From contig NZ_FMAQ01000008.1 in the NCBI RefSeq assembly GCF_900094945.1, forward strand, positions 29,384 to 93,383: a stretch of 64,000 bases of DNA, given 5' to 3'. This DNA comes from Gilliamella bombicola (lineage in GTDB: Bacteria > Pseudomonadota > Gammaproteobacteria > Enterobacterales > Orbaceae). Positions 7,376-15,424 of this stretch are shown here, piece by piece (the stretch's first letter is position 1; every line of letters begins with the position of its first letter). Below the pieces are notes generated by a model. The model did not search any database, was not told the DNA's origin, and worked only from the letters and a program-made list of their open reading frames with translations. The translations under genes were made by a program, and so were the position numbers.

Positions 7376-9016
7376 ATGGCATCTGGCATCTGGCATCTGG
7401 CATGCCAAACCTACGCCCTAAATCTTTTTCAATTTCACCGTAGTCGAAATCAGACACAGTTCTTATTTTCATCACCGAAATTATCAAACTCATTGCGCTT
7501 GGCGAGGTCGTCGGGGTGTTCGTCGTGGTTAGGTTTTTTACTTAGCTCGCTTAGTTTTTCTAATTTTTCTATCTTACTTAAGTTACCAAGCTTACTTAGA
7601 TCATTTAGCTTACCTAGATTGTCGCTGTTCTTCGTGCTGTTGTTGTCATATACACAGAGTTCTGTGGCATTAACGGCGCATACATCAAGAGTAATTGAAG
7701 GTACTCTGCCGTATTTAATGTTTGACGGTGGTTGGACAAAGGTAACAGATACAGACAGTTTATTGTTTATTAAGTTGCAGGATGGTCGGGTAATCACGCC
7801 ATCTACTAATCCATCAAGTGTGACAAATCCGATAATTTTGCCGTATGTGGGGAGTAACTTAAGTCATATAGCAATGGTTGTTCCGTCGTCACAGAGTTCA
7901 ATTAGTATAAATGATTTGGTTGTTCAGGGTAATTGGGGAGATGATGATGGGGATGGACAGGGAACAAATGGAGTTACCGCATCGGGGAATATATCGGTAT
8001 CATTTACGGATAAGGATGACAATACAGTTAATCGTAACGATGCATTAAGTATATGTAAGGCTCCTTATAGGGTAACTTTAAGTAGTTCAGGGGGATATTT
8101 ACAAACACAGTACGGAGTTCCTAATAGGACCAATTTTAGTGGTCAGACGGTGACATATTATATCAATCCGTATGGTGGTCCTGTTGTTTGTCACACAAGG
8201 CCAAATCTTAGTTATGGCACAGACGATTTCACCGGCCCATCTAACATATGGTCTCTTACAAAGGGTTTTTTAAGTCAGTCAAATGATTCATTATCTTACG
8301 ACCAAAACTTTCCAACTACAGGTGCCGATGGATTGTATTTTGATTTGCTCATAGGTGGAGTGGATGGAAGTCAATTGACATGGTCTCCGGTCACGCGTGG
8401 TGGAATAACGGCTACGGTGACAAGTGTAGCAGCTAATGATAGGTGGATTCCTGGTGTTGATAAAGAAAAAGTTGTCGCACGGGTAACGTTAAGCGGTCCT
8501 AGGGCTGATAGTACTCAGATAGGGTCAGATAATCCTAGTCCGCTTACTCCATTGCCATCTTTGCCACAGACATTTGAGTTGGTGGGTAGGGATAGTAGGG
8601 ATAATGTGGTGGTTAAATATGGATTTGTGTTGAAGCAGTGGTTCGTCCATCGGGGTAATAAAGACGCTAGTCAGTCTGACCAAATATCTTGGTGCAATCG
8701 TTTGGGTTATCGTGCGCCACAGGTTAAGGATTTAACTAATGCGGTTTGTTCTGGTTGGCATTCAGGATTTTGGTGTCGAGGCGCAGTAGGTGCCACGCCG
8801 TCGTCTAGTAATAATCATTACAAGCGTCACATAGGTGCTGGGTTTTTTACGGAGTGGGGCATCCTTTACCACTACGCTGATGCGGGTTTTGTCGACAACA
8901 TCTACTGGACGAGCGACGCTTCAGGTAGCAATAGCTTCACTGTCGCTTGGGACCTCGGCGACATTAACAGCTTCAGTGCCGGTTACAGCCTTTATGGCCT
9001 TTGTACCACACCTTAG
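7376..9016 (+). CDS. Secreted adhesin-like protein, DUF823-like (paralog 2), possibly phase-variable
   Basis: From ATG 7376 this frame gives 546 residues with the same body as the gene at 5280: IEGTLPYLMFDGGWTKVT, WGDDDGDGQ, CKAPYRVTLSS, SLPQTFELVGRDSRD, and a Cys-containing C-terminus ending CTTP. The N-terminus differs: a long Leu/Ser/Phe-rich leader precedes the probable export signal (LSLFFVLLLSYTQSSVALTA, about residues 81-100). The best start is ATG 7362, because AGG at 7350-7352 and the surrounding bases align with the adhesin 1 start region. That frame, however, stops at 7419 after 19 codons. ATG 7376, inside the repeat tract, reads the long frame but has no well-placed ribosome site. 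As sequenced the gene may therefore be off or weakly expressed. The last 51 codons (8861-9013) are divergent and rich in C-ending codons. Confidence 0.72.
   Translation: MASGIWHLACQTYALNLFQFHRSRNQTQFLFSSPKLSNSLRLARSSGCSSWLGFLLSSLSFSNFSILLKLPSLLRSFSLPRLSLFFVLLLSYTQSSVALTAHTSRVIEGTLPYLMFDGGWTKVTDTDSLLFIKLQDGRVITPSTNPSSVTNPIILPYVGSNLSHIAMVVPSSQSSISINDLVVQGNWGDDDGDGQGTNGVTASGNISVSFTDKDDNTVNRNDALSICKAPYRVTLSSSGGYLQTQYGVPNRTNFSGQTVTYYINPYGGPVVCHTRPNLSYGTDDFTGPSNIWSLTKGFLSQSNDSLSYDQNFPTTGADGLYFDLLIGGVDGSQLTWSPVTRGGITATVTSVAANDRWIPGVDKEKVVARVTLSGPRADSTQIGSDNPSPLTPLPSLPQTFELVGRDSRDNVVVKYGFVLKQWFVHRGNKDASQSDQISWCNRLGYRAPQVKDLTNAVCSGWHSGFWCRGAVGATPSSSNNHYKRHIGAGFFTEWGILYHYADAGFVDNIYWTSDASGSNSFTVAWDLGDINSFSAGYSLYGLCTTP
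7378..7403 (+). repeat. Heptanucleotide tandem repeat at the start of adhesin 2
   Basis: Three full GGCATCT units (7378-7384, 7385-7391, 7392-7398) plus GGCAT. The tract lies just inside the reading frame opened by the ATG at 7362. One unit changes the frame by one base, so slippage could switch translation. Confidence 0.8.
8861..9013 (+). other. Candidate hypervariable 3' segment of adhesin 2
   Basis: By hand count 27 of 51 codons end in C. It follows the shared block GAGFFTEWG and corresponds to 6651-6806 of adhesin 1. Anchoring residues (ADAGFV, the W-T-S-D motif, the final Cys) are kept while the intervening residues change freely, as in variable C-type-lectin-like tips. Confidence 0.45.
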
Positions 9017-9048
9017 CTTTTATATCTTAGTCCTTAATCCTTGGGCCG

Positions 9049-9102
9049 CGGGGGTGGTTATGGTGCAAATAGAGAATAATCTAACAAACAACAGCGCCCC
9101 CG
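9049..9102 (+). repeat. GC-rich hairpin after adhesin 2
   Basis: CGGGGGTG (9049-9056) pairs with CGCCCCCG (9095-9102), including one G-U pair, around a 38-nt loop. It is the counterpart of 6833-6890, with the same TTAGCTTTTATA and GGTTATGGTGCA flanks. Confidence 0.55.
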
Positions 9103-9713
9103 TACTGTGAAGCGCCGAGTTAATAAGATTGGGAGTGAATATAAAACAAATAAGAATAACCAAGCAGTTGGTGGATAAGTGTTTGTTGTGTACTTTGAAA
9201 TAGTGGTGTTAGTTTAACGAATGGAATCAATTAAATACTTGGCATAATATGCCTAACAGTAAAATTAGCACTACTAGCACAGCACTTATTCATCACCCAA
9301 GACTTTCAACCTAAAATTGTCATGCAAGCTTGCTGATAAAAGGGAAGAAAGTTAGGGGGATATGGCTAAATCAGCGACATACGCATCTTAGGTTGCAACT
9401 TCCCGACTGGGGTGCGAATGATTTTTGATTTTAGTTATACACCAACTGACTTGGCCCTCAAAACAAAGTTAAAAGATAACCATACGGCAATCCATAAAAA
9501 AACATAGTAAAAATCGGTCAGAAAAGGTATTGATTTTATTAAAGTTTTTTGTTTCTGTTTTTAACAAAAAAACAATAGCTTATTTTCTTTGTCTCATTCC
9601 GGCATCAAAATTTGCCGAAACCTAAGCGTTGACATAAATGTTACTTATTTCAAAAAAAGCTTAAACTCAAACACAGATTTTTATCTGTACTATTTCAAAC
9701 AATTTCGCCATAA
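9103..9713. other. Gene-poor region before deoC
   Basis: I see no convincing gene. It contains repeat copy R3 at 9508-9575 and a few short frames. The stretch 9150-9480 is somewhat less AT-rich and may be decayed coding sequence, but I recognise no protein in it. Confidence 0.4.
9508..9575 (+). repeat. Dispersed leader repeat, copy R3 (partial)
   Basis: The core AAAAATCGGTCAGAAAAGGT with ATTGATTTTATTAAAGTTTTTT is nearly identical to R5 and R2, but the distal AACTTTAC tail is absent. No adhesin follows; deoC does. Confidence 0.65.
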
Positions 9714-9729
9714 TGTTATAAAAATAACA
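9714..9729. promoter_or_regulatory. DeoR operator 1
   Basis: TGTTATAAAAATAACA is very close to the E. coli DeoR operator TGTTAGAATTCTAACA, with the TGTTA/TAACA halves intact. It is centred 31 bases from a second copy, upstream of deoC and the deoR-like gene. Confidence 0.75.
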
Positions 9730-9744
9730 ACATTTAGCTATATT

Positions 9745-9760
9745 TGTTATTTTTATAACA
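9745..9760. promoter_or_regulatory. DeoR operator 2
   Basis: TGTTATTTTTATAACA is the second DeoR-type palindrome. Paired operators fit cooperative, loop-type repression of the deo genes as known in E. coli, although the spacing here is much shorter. Confidence 0.75.
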
Positions 9761-9829
9761 TCTCTATTTATTTAGATACTAACAATATTTAATTAAACAT
9801 TATTACAAAGACATTTTAAGGATCTCGTT

Positions 9830-10495
9830 ATGAATTATGCAAAGTATATTGATCATACTTTACTCGCAATGAATGCGACAGAAGATCAAATTCGTAAGCT
9901 TTGTGATGAAGCCAAACAATATCATTTTTATTCGGTTTGTGTAAATTCAGGCTATGTACCTTTAGCGGCAAGCTTACTTAATGGCAGTGATGTAAAAGTG
10001 TGTGCGGTGGTTGGCTTTCCACTTGGTGCCATGCTCACTAGCGCTAAAGCGTTCGAAACCGAAATGGCGGTTAAAGCTGGCGCTCAAGAAATCGATATGG
10101 TTATTAATGTAGGTTGGTTAAAAAGCAATGATTTCGATGCGGTTAAACATGATATTGAAGCAGTATTTAAAGCTTGTGGCGTTGTGCCATTAAAAGTTAT
10201 TTTAGAAACCTGTCTATTAACCAAAGAAGAAATTGTCAAAGTTTGTACAATTTGTAAAGAAATTGGCGTTGCGTTTGTAAAAACATCAACTGGTTTTAGC
10301 GTGTCGGGTGCAACTGTTGAGGATGTTAAATTAATGCGCGACACTGTAGGTAAAGAGATGGGTGTTAAAGCATCGGGCGGTATTCGCGATCGTGCAACCG
10401 CTGAAAAAATGATTCAAGCTGGGGCAACGCGTTTAGGTGCAAGCGCAGGCATTGCTATTGTATCGGGTGATACCACATCATCAAGCAGTTATTAA
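9830..10495 (+). CDS. deoC: Deoxyribose-phosphate aldolase
   Basis: A 221-residue class I aldolase that cleaves 2-deoxyribose-5-phosphate to glyceraldehyde-3-phosphate and acetaldehyde. It has YIDHTLL at the start, VVGFPLGA near residue 64, [11 protein letters not shown] near residue 88, the Schiff-base lysine in FVKTSTGFS (about residue 150) and KASGGIRD near residue 180. It is the shorter form of about 220 residues, common in Firmicutes and Pasteurellaceae-like bacteria, rather than the 259-residue E. coli enzyme. The ribosome site AAGGA lies 12 bases upstream. Twin DeoR operators precede it and deoR follows after 57 bases, so it is presumably induced by deoxynucleosides. Confidence 0.95.
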   Translation: MNYAKYIDHTLLAMNATEDQIRKLCDEAKQYHFYSVCVNSGYVPLAASLLNGSDVKVCAVVGFPLGAMLTSAKAFETEMAVKAGAQEIDMVINVGWLKSNDFDAVKHDIEAVFKACGVVPLKVILETCLLTKEEIVKVCTICKEIGVAFVKTSTGFSVSGATVEDVKLMRDTVGKEMGVKASGGIRDRATAEKMIQAGATRLGASAGIAIVSGDTTSSSSY

Positions 10496-10552
10496 TCAAT
10501 AAACTTATCAATAAGCTACTTTATGTCGCTTATTGATATTGATGGAAACTGA

Positions 10553-11314
10553 ATGGAAACGCAATCGCAAAAAAGAATTAATGACCTGATTCAAATTTTA
10601 AAAAAAACAGATAAGGTTCATTTAAAAGAGGCGGCTAAGTTGTTAGCTGTTTCAGAAATGACCATTCGACGAGATTTAAATAATATTCCTACATCATTAA
10701 CGGTTTTAGGCGGTTATATTGTTAGTGAAGCTCGTTATCAAGCAACGCAATATTTTGTTTCAGATCAGCAAGATAAACAAGTTAACGAAAAGCTACATAT
10801 TGCTAAACTAGCCAGCAAACTTGTTTATGCAAATGATACTGTCTTTTTTGATTGCGGTACCACAATCCCTTTTATCATTGATGCTATTGATGATGAAATA
10901 ACCTTTACCGCTATCTGCTATTCATTAAACGCATTTTTAGCATTACAAAATAAACCTAATTGTAAGACAATTTTATGTGGTGGTTATTATCAGGTTAATA
11001 ATGCTATTTTTACCTCTATTGGACAGCATTGCCAATTAAATTCGATTTGCCCAAATAAAGCGTTTATTTCAGCTGCTGGGGTTGATATATCACGAGGAGT
11101 CACTTGTTATCATTTTGATGAACTTGATATGAAGTTGCAAGCCATGAAACAATCTGACCTGCGTATTTTGATTGCCGATCATACTAAATTTAATCAAGTT
11201 AAACCGGCTTTGATTAGTGAATTAACGCTGTTTAATCAAATTATTACCGATAAAGCCCCCACTAAGGAATTTATCTCTTTTTTCAATAACCATAATATAA
11301 AACTGATGTATTAA
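10553..11314 (+). CDS. deoR: Deoxyribose operon repressor DeoR
   Basis: This 253-residue protein matches E. coli DeoR along its length. The N-terminal helix-turn-helix is [20 protein letters not shown] (residues 23-42), followed by LGGYIV. The sugar-phosphate-isomerase-like effector domain carries [19 protein letters not shown] (near residue 101), FTAICYSLN and the C-terminal IKLMY, identical in E. coli. The E. coli protein represses the deo genes and responds to deoxyribose-5-phosphate. The two operators at 9714 and 9745 match its known target. It lies 57 bases after deoC and its stop is one base from the dxr start. Confidence 0.93.
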   Translation: METQSQKRINDLIQILKKTDKVHLKEAAKLLAVSEMTIRRDLNNIPTSLTVLGGYIVSEARYQATQYFVSDQQDKQVNEKLHIAKLASKLVYANDTVFFDCGTTIPFIIDAIDDEITFTAICYSLNAFLALQNKPNCKTILCGGYYQVNNAIFTSIGQHCQLNSICPNKAFISAAGVDISRGVTCYHFDELDMKLQAMKQSDLRILIADHTKFNQVKPALISELTLFNQIITDKAPTKEFISFFNNHNIKLMY

Positions 11315-11315
11315 T

Positions 11316-12494
11316 ATGAAAAATATCACAATTTTAGGGTCGACTGGTTCAATTGGTTGCAGTACGCTAGCGGTTATTGCTCAAAATCCACATCTGTTTA
11401 AGGCATATGCCTTAGTGGGTGGCAATAATGTAGCCAAAATGACTGAGCAATGTTTGGCATTTAAGCCTAAATATGTTGCCATGGCAACAGAGCAAGTAGC
11501 TGATGAGCTAAGAGCAAATCTTGCCAATCTAAAATTGGATATTGAAGTGTTAAGCGGTGAGCAAGCCATTTGTGATTTAGCGCAGTTGCCCGAAGTAGAG
11601 CAAGTGATGGCCGCTATTGTTGGTGCTGCAGGGCTAAAACCAACCCTTGCGGCAATTAAAAAAGGTAAACGTATTTTACTTGCCAATAAAGAATCACTTG
11701 TGACTTGTGGGCATCTGTTTATGCAAGCAGTTAAAGAGTATGGCGCTGAGCTGTTACCGGTAGATAGTGAACATAACGCGATTTTTCAAAGTTTGCCAAT
11801 GACGGTACAGCATAATTTAGGTTTTGCTAATTTGGCTGAACAGGGTATTACTAAAATAGTTTTAACGGGTTCTGGTGGGCCATTTCGCGATTGGGAAATA
11901 GATAAGCTTGCATCGGTTACGCCAGCGCAAGCGGTTGCACATCCTAACTGGTCGATGGGTAAAAAGATTTCTGTGGATTCGGCAACCATGATGAATAAAG
12001 GACTTGAGTATATCGAAGCACGTTGGTTATTTAATGCAAGTGCTGACGAAATGGAAATTATTATTCATCCGCAATCGATTATTCACTCCATGGTACGTTA
12101 TCAAGATGGTAGTGTGGTGGCAGAACTGGGGGTGCCTGATATGTGCACACCTATTGCTTATGCCATGTCTTATCCCGATCGTGTTCTATCCAGTGTACCA
12201 CCTTTGGATTTTTGTCAAATTTCGGCTTTAACGTTTAAACAGCCTGATTTTAATCGTTATCCTTGTTTAAAATTGGCAATAGAAGCGTCTAATCAAGGGC
12301 AAGCTGCCACAACGGCACTTAACGCAGCCAATGAAATTGCGGTAGAAGCATTTTTGCAACATAAAATTGGTTTTATGGATATTGCCAAAAATGTAGCAAA
12401 GGTATTAGATCAATTAGCTTTCCCTGATCCAACCACCATTGACGAAGTTTTTATAATTGACCAGTGGGCAAGATCGCAATGTGGCGGGTACTAA
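11316..12494 (+). CDS. dxr: 1-deoxy-D-xylulose 5-phosphate reductoisomerase
   Basis: A 392-residue enzyme of the MEP isoprenoid pathway that converts DXP to MEP with NADPH. It shows the dinucleotide motif ILGSTGSIG at the N-terminus, [12 protein letters not shown] (near residue 125), [11 protein letters not shown] (metal and substrate site), [33 protein letters not shown] and [10 protein letters not shown]. The C-terminus is slightly short and divergent compared with E. coli (398 residues). The start codon is one base after the deoR stop, implying translational coupling. This is not the usual frr-dxr-uppS setting: frr is about 10.4 kb upstream and uppS is not in the window. Confidence 0.96.
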   Translation: MKNITILGSTGSIGCSTLAVIAQNPHLFKAYALVGGNNVAKMTEQCLAFKPKYVAMATEQVADELRANLANLKLDIEVLSGEQAICDLAQLPEVEQVMAAIVGAAGLKPTLAAIKKGKRILLANKESLVTCGHLFMQAVKEYGAELLPVDSEHNAIFQSLPMTVQHNLGFANLAEQGITKIVLTGSGGPFRDWEIDKLASVTPAQAVAHPNWSMGKKISVDSATMMNKGLEYIEARWLFNASADEMEIIIHPQSIIHSMVRYQDGSVVAELGVPDMCTPIAYAMSYPDRVLSSVPPLDFCQISALTFKQPDFNRYPCLKLAIEASNQGQAATTALNAANEIAVEAFLQHKIGFMDIAKNVAKVLDQLAFPDPTTIDEVFIIDQWARSQCGGY

Positions 12495-12532
12495 AGACGA
12501 TTTGATTTTTATAAGCAGTGAATTAAATAGGC

Positions 12533-12586
12533 AATAAGGGCAGCTGAGCACAATTTATTTTGAAAATGTGGTTGGCTGCCCTTATT
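12533..12586. terminator. Bidirectional hairpin between dxr and fructokinase
   Basis: A 12-bp stem, AATAAGGGCAGC (12533-12544) with GCTGCCCTTATT (12575-12586), with further pairing inside the loop (CACAATTT/AAAATGTG). It lies between two converging genes. Confidence 0.8.
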
Positions 12587-12600
12587 CATGCTTTTCTTGA

Positions 12601-13572
12601 CTAAGCGATTTGTTTAGCCGTTAATGTTGGATTATCGCTAATAAATGATTGTAAAAATGTGCTATCGGGGAGTGCTGTTAACGCGCCTTTTTGGGTTGTC
12701 GCTAAGGCACCGCAAGCACTAGCTATCGTCATCATGCTTTCTAACATGAGTTTATCTTCAGGCATTCCTGATGAAGCAATACTACTAAGTAGCCCTGCTA
12801 CAAAGGCATCACCCGCACCGGTGGTATCAATACTATTTACTTGGTACGAATCAAACGAAAAAGTTTTACCTTGCCATAATACAATACTGCCATCTTTACC
12901 TTTAGTGATTAACTTTAATGGTGCTTTATAGTGTTGTTGTAGTTTACTTAATGCTTCATGCCAGTCATTGCATTGCGTCAGCCAAAATAATTCTTCATCT
13001 GATAGTTTAAGGATATCGGCATCATGACAAAATTGAGTAATAGTTGTGCGCATTTCATCTTTATTTGCCCACATCTGCTCACGCAAGTTAACATCAAAGC
13101 TAATTAATCCATTTTTAGCGGTAAGATTTTCAATGGCTGTTTTAAGCGTTTGCCGACAAGTGTGACCAACGAGTGCCAAAGAGCAAAAATGTAAAATATC
13201 TTGTTTAAAATCAGGTATCGCTTGCTGAGACAAAAATTGATCAGCAGAAGGTGAAACAAGAAAAGTAAAACTCCGCTCCCCATTTTGACCTAAATCAACA
13301 ACAACAGTACTTGTTTTATAGTGTTCGTCCTTTTCAAGGCTTTGGCAATCCACATGATATTCAAGGAACGTTTTTTCCATAAAATGACCAAAGGGATCAT
13401 TCCCAACACGGCCAATAAAAGCGGAGGGTAGACCCAATTTTGCAATACCAATTGCGACATTAGCCGGTGCGCCGCCAGCACAAGCTTTATAATTCATATC
13501 ACCAAATGGCAATAAATCAATAACGGCATCTCCAAGAGACCAAACTTTAGTATTATTCATTTTATGACTCAA
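12601..13572 (-). CDS. scrK: Fructokinase, PfkB family
   Basis: A 323-residue sugar kinase that phosphorylates the fructose released from sucrose. It has the N-terminal VWSLGDAVIDLLP, the substrate motif GGAPANVAIGIAKLG (near residue 33), FIGRVGNDPFG, KLSDEELFW and the PfkB signature DTTGAGDAFVAGLL with its catalytic Asp (near residue 253). It resembles E. coli CscK and ScrK about equally. It is divergent from the sucrose hydrolase gene across a 248-base region with a CRP-like site, so the two are probably coregulated. No sucrose transporter is in the window. Aminoimidazole riboside kinase is a possible alternative name for this family. Confidence 0.88.
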   Translation of the reverse strand: MSHKMNNTKVWSLGDAVIDLLPFGDMNYKACAGGAPANVAIGIAKLGLPSAFIGRVGNDPFGHFMEKTFLEYHVDCQSLEKDEHYKTSTVVVDLGQNGERSFTFLVSPSADQFLSQQAIPDFKQDILHFCSLALVGHTCRQTLKTAIENLTAKNGLISFDVNLREQMWANKDEMRTTITQFCHDADILKLSDEELFWLTQCNDWHEALSKLQQHYKAPLKLITKGKDGSIVLWQGKTFSFDSYQVNSIDTTGAGDAFVAGLLSSIASSGMPEDKLMLESMMTIASACGALATTQKGALTALPDSTFLQSFISDNPTLTAKQIA

Positions 13573-13712
13573 TTTGTGGTTAGTTAAATTCAGTGAATAT
13601 ATTTTGGTTTTTGTATAAATAAGTTAGGGTTTTATTGTTTGATATATATTGATCAAAGGTTAATAATAGGATAAATCGTCGATCAAAAAAATCATGGATA
13701 ATATTTAAAAAG

Positions 13713-13728
13713 TATGACATTTGTCACA
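13713..13728. promoter_or_regulatory. CRP-like site in the sucrose divergent promoter region
   Basis: TATGA-N6-TCACA, one mismatch from the CRP consensus TGTGA-N6-TCACA. It is about 100 bases upstream of the hydrolase and 150 from the kinase start, as expected for glucose-repressed sugar genes. Confidence 0.5.
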
Positions 13729-13820
13729 TTGTTGGTGAGCTATTTTACCATAGGTTAATGTTAACAGGTAAATCCGGCTACGATTAATGCTATCAAATAT
13801 TGGGTTAATAAGGGGATTGT

Positions 13821-15290
13821 ATGTCTAGTGCTATCGATAAAGCTAACCAAGCAGTTAACAAATTAGCGCAGCTTGTTAATAAACAGTATTACCCACATTT
13901 TCATTTAGCGCCACAATCTGGTTGGATGAATGACCCTAATGGTTTGATCTATTTTAAAGGGCAATATCATGCTTTTTATCAGCATCATCCTTACGATGAA
14001 AACTGGGGTCCAATGCATTGGGGGCATGCTGTTAGCGATGATTTGGTGACATGGCGTAGATTACCAATCGCAATTGCCCCTGATCAAGAATTTGATAAAA
14101 GCGGTTGTTTTTCGGGCTCTGCTGTTGATAACGATGGTGAGCTGTGTTTATTTTATACTGGACATGTTTGGTTGAGTGGCCAAGGTGATGACGAGCAGAT
14201 AAGCCAAACTCAATGCCTTGCAAGTAGCCAAGATGGTATTCATTTTGAAAAACACGGTACGGTACTTGCGCCTAAAGTCGGGATTATGCACTTTCGTGAT
14301 CCCAAAGTTTGGCAACAAGATGGTCAATGGTGGATGGTGGTAGGGCAACGAACCCCAGATAATGTGGGTGAAGTATTGCTTTATCGTTCAGGTGATTTAA
14401 CAAATTGGACGTTCGATCATGTTGTTGTTAGTCATATCGATCCAAATGTGTATATGCTTGAATGTCCTGACTTCTTTCCCCTTGGTGATAAGTGGGTGTT
14501 GATGTTTTCACCACAAGGTATGCAAGCGAAAGGCTATCAATATCGTAATTTGTTCCAATCAGGTTATATTGTGGGTAATTGGCAACCAGGCGAGCGATTT
14601 TCAATCATTAAACCGTTCCAAGAAATGGACTTTGGACACGATTTTTATGCACCGCAATCATTTCTTGCGGCTGATGGGCGTCGTATTGTTTTCGCTTGGA
14701 TGGATATGTGGGAATCGACCATGCCAAGTAAAAAAGATAAATGGGTAGGCGCTTTTACTTTGCCGCGTGAATTGTTTTTAGATAAGGATAATTATGTTCG
14801 TAATCGCCCCATTAAAGAACTTGAAGCATTGCGCGAAAAACCAGAATCGCTAAGTAATATCCTCTTAAAAAACGAGCTTAAAAACACCGATATTCAATCG
14901 ATTAGCTGTGAGATTAACGTTGAGTTTGATTTAATCCAAAGCGATGCTGAGCGTTTTGGTTTGCAGCTTGCAGCCACAGAAGATGGTAAACAAGCAACAT
15001 TACTATATGTTGATTTACAATCCGAGCGAATTATACTTGATCGCAGTTTATCCGGTCTTGAATTAACCGGTTATCGTAGCGTACCGCTACCAAAAACAGA
15101 TAAGCTAACTTTGCATATTTTTGTTGATGCCTCATCTGTCGAGGTTTTTGTTAATGATGATTTGTATAGTCTCACTAGTCGTATTTACCCGCAATTACCA
15201 GCCAAGCGAGTTATCAACCTCTTTGCTGAAAACGGAAAAGCGAAAGTAACAAAATTGGAAAGTTGGCAATTGCAGCCTATTTATGCGTAA
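13821..15290 (+). CDS. cscA: Sucrose (or sucrose-6-phosphate) hydrolase, GH32
   Basis: A 489-residue cytosolic glycoside hydrolase family 32 enzyme with no signal peptide. The five-bladed propeller shows the nucleophile motif GWMNDPNG (residues 34-41), FRDPKVW (transition-state Asp) and ECPDFF (acid/base Glu). The C-terminal beta-sandwich includes IFVDASSVEVFVNDD. It follows E. coli CscA, a sucrose hydrolase, almost throughout (YPHFHLAP, AFYQHHP, GWMNDPNGLI, DMWES-MPSK). Without the transporter, whether it uses free or phosphorylated sucrose cannot be decided. It is divergent from the fructokinase. Confidence 0.9.
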   Translation: MSSAIDKANQAVNKLAQLVNKQYYPHFHLAPQSGWMNDPNGLIYFKGQYHAFYQHHPYDENWGPMHWGHAVSDDLVTWRRLPIAIAPDQEFDKSGCFSGSAVDNDGELCLFYTGHVWLSGQGDDEQISQTQCLASSQDGIHFEKHGTVLAPKVGIMHFRDPKVWQQDGQWWMVVGQRTPDNVGEVLLYRSGDLTNWTFDHVVVSHIDPNVYMLECPDFFPLGDKWVLMFSPQGMQAKGYQYRNLFQSGYIVGNWQPGERFSIIKPFQEMDFGHDFYAPQSFLAADGRRIVFAWMDMWESTMPSKKDKWVGAFTLPRELFLDKDNYVRNRPIKELEALREKPESLSNILLKNELKNTDIQSISCEINVEFDLIQSDAERFGLQLAATEDGKQATLLYVDLQSERIILDRSLSGLELTGYRSVPLPKTDKLTLHIFVDASSVEVFVNDDLYSLTSRIYPQLPAKRVINLFAENGKAKVTKLESWQLQPIYA

Positions 15291-15296
15291 TGTCTA

Positions 15297-15328
15297 TTCA
15301 CTGCCTATTGGCAGTGAATTTTCGTTTT
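15297..15328 (+). terminator. Terminator after cscA
   Basis: TTCACTGCC (15297-15305) and GGCAGTGAA (15310-15318) form a 9-bp stem with a 4-nt loop, followed by TTTTCGTTTT. Confidence 0.88.
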
Positions 15329-15424
15329 AAAATCTGTATTTTTATTGTTTCATTCCACATAATCACAACCAATAAGTCATGATAGTAAAACTATCAATGC
15401 AGCTATTTTTTATTACCTATTGGT

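Noticed and set aside
7450..7797. 115-codon minus-strand frame with KLEKLSELSKK-like repeats
   Set aside because: It is antisense to the leader and start of adhesin 2; the apparent heptads come from the CTTACTTAG-type repeats. No start signal is evident.
9589..9792. 67-codon plus-strand frame before deoC
   Set aside because: It runs across both DeoR operators and has no ribosome site or recognisable protein.
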